Assembly: GCF_001601575.1 (NCBI RefSeq)
Contig: NZ_LOHZ01000023.1
Location: forward strand, 62,001-126,000
Direction of reading: 5' to 3'
From: Thermovenabulum gondwanense
GTDB taxonomy: Bacteria > Bacillota > Thermosediminibacteria > Thermosediminibacterales > Thermosediminibacteraceae
Length of the DNA: 64,000 nt
Shown: positions 34,309 to 42,246 of the stretch, one piece after another
Layout: every line of letters starts with the position of its first letter
Numbering within the stretch: the stretch's first letter is position 1
Program-made: the position numbers and the translations under genes
The notes under the pieces: model-generated
Told to the model about the DNA's origin: nothing
The model's database searches: none
Seen by the model: only the letters and a program-made list of their open reading frames with translations

Positions 34309-35764
34309 GTTTTTTCACCTCCCCCACAATAAACCCTGCAAGTGATACTATAAAACCGGGCATTCCCGGATGAATCAATTTTATATAAGGAATATTTGCC
34401 CTGTTTTGAAGTATAAAAAACAGCATATAAGTAATAAGGCCTGAGAAAAAGGATATTTCAGCACTTAACTTTTTAGGTTTTTTTATAAACATTGTGGCAT
34501 AAAGCGGTACAAATATTGATGAAGAAAAGATTCCCCATATATTGCCTCCGTATTCGATAAGGTTTTCAGGCGGATTTAAGGAAAGTATCATCGATACGGT
34601 TCCAGCAATACCTATTAAAATTCGGTTTATATTCAGGATTTTATCCTCATCGCCGATATTTTTATAAAACCTCTTTAGTAAGTCATTCCAAAAGCTGGTG
34701 GATATCAGAAGTAATTCTGAGTTTGCGGTGGATACCGAAGCAGCAATTATCCCTATTAAAAATACCCCGGTTATCCACGAAGGAGCGATACGATTAAACA
34801 AGAGCGGCACTATATCATCTATATTTTTGTTTGAACTATCTACAAAAATAGGTATTAGAACCCGTAAACCTATGGACCCGAAAATTACAAAAAAGTAAAT
34901 CACGGAAAGTATGATTAAAGAATAAACTATCATATTCTTTGCTGTTTTATCGCTTTTTGCAGAAACAATCCTTATAATGTACTGGGGATTGGCAGCAAGC
35001 CCTAAACCCCATCCGAAAAATGAGGATAAAAGGTATAAGGGAGGCCTGAGCCCTTTACAAAAAGGATCAAGCAACCCTCCCCTGGGGGTGGATATATTCC
35101 AGATTAATAAAGGCGGTGTATCCACATTTAAAGCATTTATATATAAATTGGCCAAACCTTTATTTAACTTAATTATATAGACCGCAAAGATGAATAAAGA
35201 AACAAATATAACAGCAGCATTTAATGCATCGGATTTAACGACGGAAAAAAGGCCGCCGAAGGTAGTATAAAAAATATAAAGATACACAAGTAAAAGGGAA
35301 AGGCTATAAGGAATATCAAGGAGCATACTCATAACCATACCGAAACCCTTTATTTGCATGGTGATATAAAATACATACGAAATAATCATTATAATGGATG
35401 AACTTTTTTGTAAAAGCTGAGAATTATATTTTTCCTGAAAAAATTCAGGAAAGGTGTGAATATTACTTTTCCTAATGGTTTTGGACAGAAAATACAGTAA
35501 AACGGCTCCGAAAAACCACGGCAGGATACTGTAAAAAACCGCCGATATGCCGTAAATATAAAGATAGCTGCCCAAACCCAGGATGGAAGCTGCCGAAAAC
35601 CAGGTTGCGATAAAGGTACCCGTACTGTAAAAGGTATTTAATTTTTTACCCGCAAGAAAAAAATCTTCCACATTGTAGGTATCGTAAAATCCGCTGCGAG
35701 TTGAATAAACTATTAAAATCGTATAAATAAAGAAAAAGGACATAAATAAAAATGATTTAACCAT
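34295..35764 (-). CDS. Sodium/solute symporter family protein (SSS)
   Basis: Polytopic protein of about 489 residues with 12-13 helices. Features of the SSS/LeuT-fold family include FFLAGKKLNTFYSTGTFIATWFS near the start and the GIIAASVSTANSELLLIST segment in mid-protein. The ATG at 35764 follows GGAGG. It overlaps the histidine kinase gene and is divergent from pxpABC. Two roles are plausible: uptake of the inducer, or a sensory partner of the kinase, as the fused SSS domain does in CbrA. The substrate is unproven; 5-oxoproline is the contextual guess. Confidence 0.88.
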   Translation of the reverse strand: MVKSFLFMSFFFIYTILIVYSTRSGFYDTYNVEDFFLAGKKLNTFYSTGTFIATWFSAASILGLGSYLYIYGISAVFYSILPWFFGAVLLYFLSKTIRKSNIHTFPEFFQEKYNSQLLQKSSSIIMIISYVFYITMQIKGFGMVMSMLLDIPYSLSLLLVYLYIFYTTFGGLFSVVKSDALNAAVIFVSLFIFAVYIIKLNKGLANLYINALNVDTPPLLIWNISTPRGGLLDPFCKGLRPPLYLLSSFFGWGLGLAANPQYIIRIVSAKSDKTAKNMIVYSLIILSVIYFFVIFGSIGLRVLIPIFVDSSNKNIDDIVPLLFNRIAPSWITGVFLIGIIAASVSTANSELLLISTSFWNDLLKRFYKNIGDEDKILNINRILIGIAGTVSMILSLNPPENLIEYGGNIWGIFSSSIFVPLYATMFIKKPKKLSAEISFFSGLITYMLFFILQNRANIPYIKLIHPGMPGFIVSLAGFIVGEVKKHEKH

Positions 35765-35790
35765 AAAAATTCCTCCATTTTTTGAATAAA

Positions 35791-35806
35791 TGTGCAATAT
35801 CGCACA
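35791..35806. promoter_or_regulatory. Palindromic enhancer site 2
   Basis: TGTGCAATATCGCACA matches the site at 33222 in 15 of 16 positions. It lies 27 bp upstream of the symporter start and about 150 bp upstream of the predicted sigma-54 start for pxpABC on the other strand. It could activate pxpABC and modulate the symporter gene. Confidence 0.68.
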
Positions 35807-35925
35807 CGATTTGCAAATATCTTAAATTAGTAACTGTATAAAATAATTATAATAAAAATATTTATTAAAAAGAATTCTGCCTATTTAAAATATATATTAA
35901 TTCTTTTAATAATAATGGAATTTAC

Positions 35926-35941
35926 GGGTATAAATTTTGCA
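35926..35941 (+). promoter_or_regulatory. Sigma-54-like promoter of pxpABC
   Basis: GGGTATAAATTTTGCA has the GG-N10-GC spacing and the TTTGCA -12 block. The -24 block is weaker than consensus. It lies about 40 bp before the pxpA ATG, leaving a short leader with GGGGAGG. Between it and enhancer site 2 are about 120 bp of A/T-rich DNA. Confidence 0.6.
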
Positions 35942-35981
35942 ATATAATAAAGTTAAAAATCCTTACAGGGGAGGTCTTAAA

Positions 35982-36752
35982 ATGCTTTTTAAAATCGACT
36001 TAAACAGCGACATCGGCGAAAGCTTTGGAGCCTATAAGATAGGAAGGGATGAAGAGATAGTAAAATACATATCCTCCGCAAATATCGCCTGCGGGTTTCA
36101 CGCAGGAGACCCTAATGTAATGGCAAAAACTGTAAAATACTGCAGGGAATACAATGTAGAAATAGGAGCTCATCCGGGTTTTCCGGACCTTCTGGGATTT
36201 GGCAGGAGAAATATGGACGTTTCTCCTGAAGAAGTTAAAAACTACCTTATATATCAAATTGGTGCATTAAAGGCTTTTGCAGAGGCTCAAGGATTAAAGC
36301 TTCAACACGTTAAAGCCCACGGCGCCCTTTACAATATGGCAATGAAGGATGCCAAACTCGCAGCAGCAATCGTGGAAGCAATAGGATTGGTGGACGAGGA
36401 TTTAATCTGCGTAGGATTGGGCAATTCGGAGCTGGAATACTGTGCAAACAAAAAAGGGATTAAATATGCCATAGAATTTTTTGCAGATAGAAACTACAAT
36501 CCAGACGGCACCCTTGTACCAAGAAGTGCTCCAAATGCTGTCATTCACGATGAAGAAGAAGCATGTAAAAGAATTTTAAAAATGGTTAAGGAAGGTAAGG
36601 TTGTGGCGGTGGACGGGAGTGAGGTAGAGGTAAGGTCAAAAACCGTATGCATCCACGGTGATAACCCCAAAGCCGTTGATTTTGCGTCTAAGCTTAATAA
36701 ACTATTCAAGGAAAACGGCATTGAAATTCAACCAATGAAAAATTTATTCTGA
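35982..36752 (+). CDS. pxpA: 5-oxoprolinase subunit A (LamB/YcsF family)
   Basis: Protein of 256 residues with the LamB/YcsF signature [16 protein letters not shown] and [13 protein letters not shown]. With PxpB and PxpC it hydrolyses 5-oxoproline to glutamate using ATP. The ATG at 35982 is chosen because GGGGAGG precedes it; the longer frame to 35937 would start at the sigma-54 -12 box. It is the first gene of a four-gene plus-strand operon. Confidence 0.95.
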   Translation: MLFKIDLNSDIGESFGAYKIGRDEEIVKYISSANIACGFHAGDPNVMAKTVKYCREYNVEIGAHPGFPDLLGFGRRNMDVSPEEVKNYLIYQIGALKAFAEAQGLKLQHVKAHGALYNMAMKDAKLAAAIVEAIGLVDEDLICVGLGNSELEYCANKKGIKYAIEFFADRNYNPDGTLVPRSAPNAVIHDEEEACKRILKMVKEGKVVAVDGSEVEVRSKTVCIHGDNPKAVDFASKLNKLFKENGIEIQPMKNLF

Positions 36753-36768
36753 TCGGGAGAGATAAAAG

Positions 36769-37500
36769 ATGTACGAAAAACCAAAAATTTTACCCGAAGG
36801 AGACAAAGCTGTTCTAGTTGAATTCGGAAACGAAATATCGGAAGAATGTAATGATAAGGTAATGGCCCTTTACGGCTTTTTAAAAGAAAAAAATATTAAG
36901 GGAATAATATCCCTTGTACCAACTTACCGGTCCCTTTTGATAAAATATGAACCTCTTACAATCCCATATAAAGAAATTACATCAAAAATAGAGAATATGC
37001 TTTCTTCTATCGACAAATCTTCATATAAAAATGCAAAGGTAATAGAAATACCTGTCGTCTACGGTGATGAGTTTGGTCCCGACTTAGAATTCGTAGCATC
37101 CTATAATAAATTGACCCCTGAAGAGGTAATAGAAATTCACACAAAGCCCTTATACCGTATTTACATGCTGGGATTTACCATGGGTTTTGCGTACCTCGGT
37201 GGAATGTCTGAAAAAATAGCTACCCCGCGTCTTGAAAGGCCGAGGGAAAAAATACCAGCAGGCTCTGTAGGAATTGCGGATAAGCAGACAGGCATTTACC
37301 CTATAGAAAGCCCCGGCGGTTGGAGGCTCATAGGGCAGACACCGGTAAAAATTTACGACCCAAAAAACGAGAGACCGATACTTTTGGAGGCGGGTAATTA
37401 TTTGAAATTTGTAAGGATCGCAAAAGAAGAGTTTTATAAAATAAGAGAGGAAGTAAATAATGGAAAATTTAACGTAAAGACTTATGATTACGCTAATTGA
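36769..37500 (+). CDS. pxpB: 5-oxoprolinase subunit B (KipI family)
   Basis: Protein of 243 residues. The carboxyltransferase-like CT_C_D domain shows GFTMGFAYLGGM, ATPRLERPREKIPAGSVGIA and ESPGGWRLIGQTP. It forms the ATP-dependent 5-oxoprolinase with PxpA and PxpC. In B. subtilis the homologue KipI also inhibits the sporulation kinase KinA; whether that applies here is unknown. It begins 16 bp after pxpA. Confidence 0.95.
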   Translation: MYEKPKILPEGDKAVLVEFGNEISEECNDKVMALYGFLKEKNIKGIISLVPTYRSLLIKYEPLTIPYKEITSKIENMLSSIDKSSYKNAKVIEIPVVYGDEFGPDLEFVASYNKLTPEEVIEIHTKPLYRIYMLGFTMGFAYLGGMSEKIATPRLERPREKIPAGSVGIADKQTGIYPIESPGGWRLIGQTPVKIYDPKNERPILLEAGNYLKFVRIAKEEFYKIREEVNNGKFNVKTYDYAN

Positions 37501-37520
37501 TTTTCGGGAGGTATTAGAAA

Positions 37521-38522
37521 TTGGAGGTTTTTAAAGTATTAAACCCCGGACTTTTTACAACAATACAGGACATGGGCCGGTATGGTTACGAGCATCAGGG
37601 TGTACCTACCTCGGGTGCTGCGGATGAATTTTCGTTTAAAATAGCAAATATATTGCTTGAAAATCCGGAGAATTGCCCCGCTCTTGAAATAACCATGATG
37701 GGCCCGCATTTGGAAGCCCTGAATAAAACATTTATTTCGGTTACCGGTGCACAAATCCCCGTATATTTAAACGGCAATTTGGTCCCTAACTGGTCAGTAA
37801 TACCGGTAAAAAAGGGCGATACTATTACCTTTGGGCAGTTAAAGTCCGGATGCCGTGCCTATCTTGCGGTAAAAGGGGGATTTGAAGGGGACTTTAAGAT
37901 GGGAAGCTTTTCTACGTATACAAGGGGAAACATCGGGGGCTACATGGGAAGAAGGCTTTTAAAAGATGATATCTTAAAGGCAAAGGAAACTAATATAGAA
38001 TGTAAATTAGTAAAAGTAAGGGATGAATACATACCAAAATATCCCTCCTTTATGGAAGTAAGGGTTATTTTGGGGCCTCAGGACGACTACTTCGAAAAGG
38101 AAATGATTGATAAATTTTTGAGCTCGGAGTACACAATAAGCAAGGATTCGGATAGAATGGGTCTTCGTTTGGAAGGCCCGGAAATTAAAGCAAAAAAGCA
38201 CGATATAATAACCGATGGCCTCGTTCCGGGCGCGGTGCAGGTGCCTGCAAACGGAAAACCCATTGTAATGCTTAAAGATGCTCAAACCACAGGAGGATAC
38301 GTAAAAATTGCTACCCTAATATCCCCTGATTTAGACAGGCTTGCTCAGCTAAAGCCCGGCGATAGGATTAAGTTTAAAGCGGTGACCGTAGAAGAAGCCC
38401 ACAAGATTTTGGCACAAACTGAGGAAAAAATAAGAATTATTAAAGAAACGGCGGTCCCTTTAAATTACTATAATATTAAAGTAAAAGGTAAGGAATATTT
38501 TTCAATAGTGGAGGTTTTATAA
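37521..38522 (+). CDS. pxpC: 5-oxoprolinase subunit C (KipA, biotin-dependent carboxyltransferase-like)
   Basis: Protein of 333 residues with the family start VLNPGLFTTIQDMGRYGYEH, then GVPTSGAADEFSFKIAN and PALEITMMGP. It pairs with PxpB as the second half of the allophanate-hydrolase-like fold. The predicted start is TTG at 37521 behind GGGAGG. It ends 1 bp before the next gene, showing tight coupling. Confidence 0.94.
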   Translation: MEVFKVLNPGLFTTIQDMGRYGYEHQGVPTSGAADEFSFKIANILLENPENCPALEITMMGPHLEALNKTFISVTGAQIPVYLNGNLVPNWSVIPVKKGDTITFGQLKSGCRAYLAVKGGFEGDFKMGSFSTYTRGNIGGYMGRRLLKDDILKAKETNIECKLVKVRDEYIPKYPSFMEVRVILGPQDDYFEKEMIDKFLSSEYTISKDSDRMGLRLEGPEIKAKKHDIITDGLVPGAVQVPANGKPIVMLKDAQTTGGYVKIATLISPDLDRLAQLKPGDRIKFKAVTVEEAHKILAQTEEKIRIIKETAVPLNYYNIKVKGKEYFSIVEVL

Positions 38523-38523
38523 T

Positions 38524-39303
38524 ATGAATAATTTACTTGCCTTTGAGGCAAGAAAACTGATAAGAGATGGTAAATGGCAGGGGCCAACCTGCGGTATGAC
38601 CCTTGGTTTTGTCCAGGCTAATCTGGTAATACTTCCAAAAAAGTATGCATATGATTTTCTGCTATTTTCCTTTAGAAACCCCAAACCATGCCCCCTATTG
38701 GATGTATTAGATGCGGGAAACCCGGTCCCAAAAATAGCAAAGGATGGGGATATCAGGACCGATATTCCGAAATACAGGATTTACAAAAACGGAACGCTTT
38801 TTGATGAGGTAACAGACATAAAAGAAATCTGGCAAGACGACTTCGTTTCCTTTTTGCTGGGATGCAGCTTTACCTTTGAAAAAGCATTATTAGAAAACGG
38901 TATCCCAGTAAGGCACATAGAAGAAAACAAGAATGTACCCATGTATATTACAAATATAGATACAGTTCCTGCCGGTGTTTTTTCAGGAAAAATGGTAGTA
39001 AGCATGAGGCCGATACCGGAAAAATTGGTAATCCGTGCAGTTCAGGTAACATCAAGATTCCCTGCAGTACACGGCGCACCCGTTCATATAGGTGATCCTG
39101 TAAAAATTGGGATAAAAAATATTGAAAAGCCCGATTTTGGCGACCCTGTTGAGATTAAGGAAAACGAAGTGCCAGTTTTCTGGGCGTGCGGAGTTACTCC
39201 CCAATCCGTTGCATTGAGTTCAAAGCCGGATATCATGATTACCCATTCACCCGGACATATGTTTATAACTGATTTAAAAGATGAAGAATTAGCTGTTTTA
39301 TAA
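38524..39303 (+). CDS. DUF1445 family putative hydro-lyase (YcsI-like)
   Basis: Protein of 259 residues. Family features include KWQGPTCGMTLGFVQANLVILP, DFVSFLLGCSFTFEKALLE, and the C-terminal WACGVTPQSVALSSKPDIMI with ITHSPGHMFITD. Members are annotated as putative hydro-lyases; mammalian relatives act on D-glutamate/5-oxo-D-proline, which fits the oxoprolinase neighbourhood. It probably prepares or interconverts the 5-oxoproline substrate. It is the last gene of the operon, followed by a terminator. Confidence 0.9.
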   Translation: MNNLLAFEARKLIRDGKWQGPTCGMTLGFVQANLVILPKKYAYDFLLFSFRNPKPCPLLDVLDAGNPVPKIAKDGDIRTDIPKYRIYKNGTLFDEVTDIKEIWQDDFVSFLLGCSFTFEKALLENGIPVRHIEENKNVPMYITNIDTVPAGVFSGKMVVSMRPIPEKLVIRAVQVTSRFPAVHGAPVHIGDPVKIGIKNIEKPDFGDPVEIKENEVPVFWACGVTPQSVALSSKPDIMITHSPGHMFITDLKDEELAVL

Positions 39304-39310
39304 TTATAGT

Positions 39311-39344
39311 AAATCCCCCGAGAAAATTTTTCGGGGGATTTTTT
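39311..39344 (+). terminator. Terminator of the pxpABC operon
   Basis: AATCCCCCGA pairs with TCGGGGGATT around a 9-nt loop, then TTTT. It starts about 8 bp after the DUF1445 stop. Confidence 0.9.
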
Positions 39345-39555
39345 AAGTTTTTCTATATTCTAAACCTTATTAATAGGTAGGCCTAATATATCTTCGCATG
39401 CTTCCTTTATACACTCCGATATCGTAAATAATTCATAAAAATTTAACAAAAAATATCAAATTATAGGTTTATAATTAATGTAGAAATAAAATAAAAAATA
39501 CCCTGTTTTTTATAAACCAGGGTGGAAGAATTTAAAAAATTCCTAATTAATAATA
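39345..39555. other. Intergenic region without a visible gene
   Basis: A/T-rich DNA. A small hairpin (CCCTG/CAGGG near 39501-39522) and the palindrome GAATTTAAAAAATTC are the only structures. AGGGTGG here recalls a T-box sequence, but no stem I or antiterminator is present. Confidence 0.4.
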
Positions 39556-39584
39556 TTGACATTGCTGGACAAGTATATTAAAAT
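39556..39584 (+). promoter_or_regulatory. Sigma-A promoter of a candidate small RNA
   Basis: TTGACA (39556-39561), a 17-bp spacer and TAAAAT (39579-39584). Transcription should begin near 39591. No open reading frame with a ribosome site follows. Confidence 0.75.
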
Positions 39585-39590
39585 TATTTT

Positions 39591-39704
39591 TAGAAGAATT
39601 AATATTTAAAAAATTGCGCAAATAAGGGAGTTCTTCGAAACCTCCCTTTCCAAAGCCTCAGCATTCCCCTATCCCCCCACTTTGCTGAGGCTCTTTTATT
39701 TTTA
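39591..39704 (+). ncRNA. Candidate C-rich small RNA of about 110 nt
   Basis: The transcript expected from the promoter at 39556 contains an A/U-rich 5' part, a hairpin (AAGGGAG/CTCCCTT, 39624-39648), and a terminator hairpin of 10 bp (39654-39663 with 39683-39692) followed by CTTTTATTTTT. The terminator loop is strikingly C-rich (CCCCTATCCCCCC), and CCTCCC lies in the first hairpin. C-rich single-stranded segments in Firmicute small RNAs commonly bind Shine-Dalgarno sequences. There is no start codon inside. The family is not recognised. Confidence 0.6.
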
Positions 39705-39854
39705 AGCTCATGAATTAATATATCAAACACAAATATTTTTTTCAATATGTTTTTGAAATTTTTTTACTTATTTTTATATTTTTCTTATTGACAATTTTTT
39801 TATTGCTTTGATAAAATACGTTTTAATTTGTCAAAAAATAGCAGAGGATTATTT

Positions 39855-40682
39855 TTACCCGAAGGAAATAATCATCCCGCCCTTACCAGCATAGGTTCCC
39901 ATAGTGGAACCCATGGGACATACAATAACCTCTTTGGGGTTAAATCTTTCTTTTATTACCCCTTTCAGGAAATTAGCGTCTTCTTCATTATCTAAATGAG
40001 TGATACCAAAGATTTTTTCGGAAAAGTCCTTGCCTCTTTCCGATATAACTTCTACCGCTCTCATAAGAAATCTTTTTTTACCTCTTACCTTATCCAGAAC
40101 CTCTACCGCACCTTCCACCGCGTGCAAAATTACCTTGATATCAAGGACCTTTGCTAAGGAACCCTGAAATCTGCTCAACCTTCCACCCTTTACTATGTTC
40201 TCCAAGGTATCCAGAAGGATTAGTATACTCATTTCCTTTCTTACCGCATCCAACTTCTCTATTATCTCATCAATGCTCAGCCCTTCGGCTGCCCATTTAG
40301 CCGCTTTTATCACCTGAATTCCCTGGCCGAGAGAACCTGCAAGAGTATCATAAACCTTTACCTTTTCCCCCAGCATGTTTTTTGCCACACAGGCTGATTG
40401 GAAAGTACCGCTTAGCTTTGAAGAAAGCGTAAGGCAAAGCACCTGTCCTTTTTTCGATAGTTCCTGAAATACATTAAAAAAGTTATAGGGTGAGGGCTGA
40501 GATGTTACCGGAAGTTCCCGGGAACTTAACATCTTTTGTTGAAATTCCAGCGGTGAAAGGTCAACTCCTTCCCTGTACTCCACTCCATTAATTTTCACCG
40601 TTAAAGGCACTACATGAATATTATGCTCCTTTAAAATTTCTGCGGGAAGGTCCGCCGCACTGTCGGTTACAATATGAATCAT
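39855..40682 (-). CDS. DegV family fatty-acid-binding protein
   Basis: Protein of 275 residues with the DegV start IHIVTDSAADLPAEILKEH, VVPLTVKINGVEYREGVDL, the TSQPSPYNF loop and GSLGQG. DegV proteins bind fatty acids; in Firmicutes some act as FakB, presenting exogenous fatty acids to the FakA kinase. No fakA-like gene is in the window. The gene is monocistronic on the minus strand. Confidence 0.93.
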   Translation of the reverse strand: MIHIVTDSAADLPAEILKEHNIHVVPLTVKINGVEYREGVDLSPLEFQQKMLSSRELPVTSQPSPYNFFNVFQELSKKGQVLCLTLSSKLSGTFQSACVAKNMLGEKVKVYDTLAGSLGQGIQVIKAAKWAAEGLSIDEIIEKLDAVRKEMSILILLDTLENIVKGGRLSRFQGSLAKVLDIKVILHAVEGAVEVLDKVRGKKRFLMRAVEVISERGKDFSEKIFGITHLDNEEDANFLKGVIKERFNPKEVIVCPMGSTMGTYAGKGGMIISFG

Positions 40683-40787
40683 ACAAAATACCCCTTTTTT
40701 TAATTTATTTTTCTTTGTTTATAATTAGATTATTACAAAATTAAGAATATTTTTCAATAAATTTTACATTAAATTATAAATAGGAAA

Positions 40788-40819
40788 AAGCAAGAGGCAG
40801 GGAATTTTCCTGCCTCTTT
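40788..40819 (-). terminator. Terminator after the lipoyl-domain gene
   Basis: GAGGCAGG pairs with CCTGCCTC, flanked by A-rich and T-rich tracts, immediately after the stop at 40820. Confidence 0.8.
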
Positions 40820-41062
40820 TTAGTTTATATCTTCAATTATCCCAATAGGAGTTCCTACCTCAGCCACACAGCCTTCATTTACAAGTATTTTTTTCAAAAT
40901 ACCTTCATTTGCTGCGGTGATCATTATATTTACCTTCCCGGTAAAAATTTCCACAACTTCTTCCCCTGCTTTAACTTCTTCGCCTTCTTTTTTCAACCAC
41001 TTTATAACGGTTCCTTCTCTCATCGTCAAACCGTGTTTCGGCATCGATATAAAATATTCCAT
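40820..41062 (-). CDS. Free-standing lipoyl/biotinyl-attachment domain
   Basis: An 80-residue protein that consists only of a lipoyl-type beta-barrel (MPKHGLTMREGTVIKWLKKE, EIFTGKVNIMITA, LVNEGCVAEVGTPIGII). The modified lysine would be K43, but it is preceded by TG instead of the usual TD, so modification is uncertain. It begins 3 bp after the transporter gene. Free lipoyl domains normally serve 2-oxoacid dehydrogenases or related acyl transfer, yet no such enzyme is nearby. Confidence 0.83.
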   Translation of the reverse strand: MEYFISMPKHGLTMREGTVIKWLKKEGEEVKAGEEVVEIFTGKVNIMITAANEGILKKILVNEGCVAEVGTPIGIIEDIN

Positions 41063-41065
41063 CGG

Positions 41066-42148
41066 TTACACCACTAAAGGTGTGATAATCATTGCCAGGA
41101 TAAAAGCTGAAATTATCCTGATGATAATTCCTACAACCGCTGCTTCTAAAGCTTCCTGAGCGGTCAAATCGGAATTCTGCGACCAAACCGCCGGAATCTG
41201 TGCTAAGGGTATTTGAAGAGGAAAGCCCGAAGCTGCAATGATAAAGGAACCTATGGCAAAACGGGGAGGTATATTTTTTATGGTCTGAACAAGGGTGTTC
41301 ATGGCAAGGGTTGGAGAAACCAGTATGGACTGTATTCCCGTCTGAGGATCAATGGAGAGAGCCCCGAGAAATCCTGTCAGGGCATTTTCTATGGGCTTCC
41401 ATATGCCGATATAATCCAGGGCCCCCATTATTGCAAAAATTACCGCTGCTGCCGGTATCAAAAGCAGGAACAAGAGTTCCGCGCCTTCCCGGGCACCGTT
41501 AAAAATAGTGGGGACAATAGGCGTGCTGGGGGTAAACCGGGGCATATCGGAAATATCTTTAAAGCTGACGTTTCTGTAAAGGGTGACCTTTAACAATAGA
41601 GGAACGAGGATAACCGGCAAAAAAAGCCCTATGAATATTACAGGAAAAGCCCAGATGCCGCCGGTAGCAAAGGCTAAAATACCGAGCATCAAAGTGGAAA
41701 AGGATTGATTTCCCTGACACATGGTGGCTACCGCAATTTTTTGCTCGTCTTTTGTTGCTCCTACCTTTTTCAAATAGGGGGCTGTTATTCTGCCCGCAGC
41801 ATTTATATCTCCCAGGATATTGTAAATTGCGGGAACTATTACAAGGGGTGTAATTTTAATCCACCGGGCCAGAGGTATATATAATCTTACAAGAGCATCG
41901 GTGAATCCGAGTCTTTCAAGAATCCTTCCGGTCATAACACTCAGGATTATAGCGCACCCAAGGGTTCCAGTTAAATATACCTTTACTATAACGGGGACGG
42001 TTTTGTTAACCATGGCATCGAAAATTCCGCCTATCACTCCGGGCCTGAAAAATAATACCGCAAGGGATAATCCCAGAACCGTAAGGCCTACGTATTCGAT
42101 TCTTTCCATCTTCCTGGTGCCCAATACTTCTTTTTCTTTAACCGCCAT
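41066..42148 (-). CDS. Nucleoside-recognition (Gate) domain membrane transporter
   Basis: Polytopic protein of 360 residues with about ten helices. The Gate-domain pattern is visible in the N-terminal half (YNILGDINAAGRITAPYLKK, ATMCQGNQSFSTLMLGILAF) and repeated weakly in the C-terminal half (SPTLAMNTLVQTIKNIPP). Members are presumed transporters of unknown substrate. It is cotranscribed with the Nif3-like gene upstream and the lipoyl-domain gene downstream. Confidence 0.8.
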   Translation of the reverse strand: MAVKEKEVLGTRKMERIEYVGLTVLGLSLAVLFFRPGVIGGIFDAMVNKTVPVIVKVYLTGTLGCAIILSVMTGRILERLGFTDALVRLYIPLARWIKITPLVIVPAIYNILGDINAAGRITAPYLKKVGATKDEQKIAVATMCQGNQSFSTLMLGILAFATGGIWAFPVIFIGLFLPVILVPLLLKVTLYRNVSFKDISDMPRFTPSTPIVPTIFNGAREGAELLFLLLIPAAAVIFAIMGALDYIGIWKPIENALTGFLGALSIDPQTGIQSILVSPTLAMNTLVQTIKNIPPRFAIGSFIIAASGFPLQIPLAQIPAVWSQNSDLTAQEALEAAVVGIIIRIISAFILAMIITPLVV

Positions 42149-42246
42149 AATACCCCTCCTTAAAATTTAATTGATTGATTTTTTTAAGAATAATTTATTT
42201 AAAAATTTTTCCCCATCACCCCCCAGAGAGGACCTTATTTTAATTG

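Noticed and set aside
35814-35830. ATATTTGCAAAT near the symporter as a sigma-54 -12 box.
   Set aside because: The GG of the -24 element is missing at the required spacing.
39515-39530. AGGGTGG resembles the T-box antiterminator sequence.
   Set aside because: No ACCGCG continuation, no stem I, and no amino-acid gene downstream.
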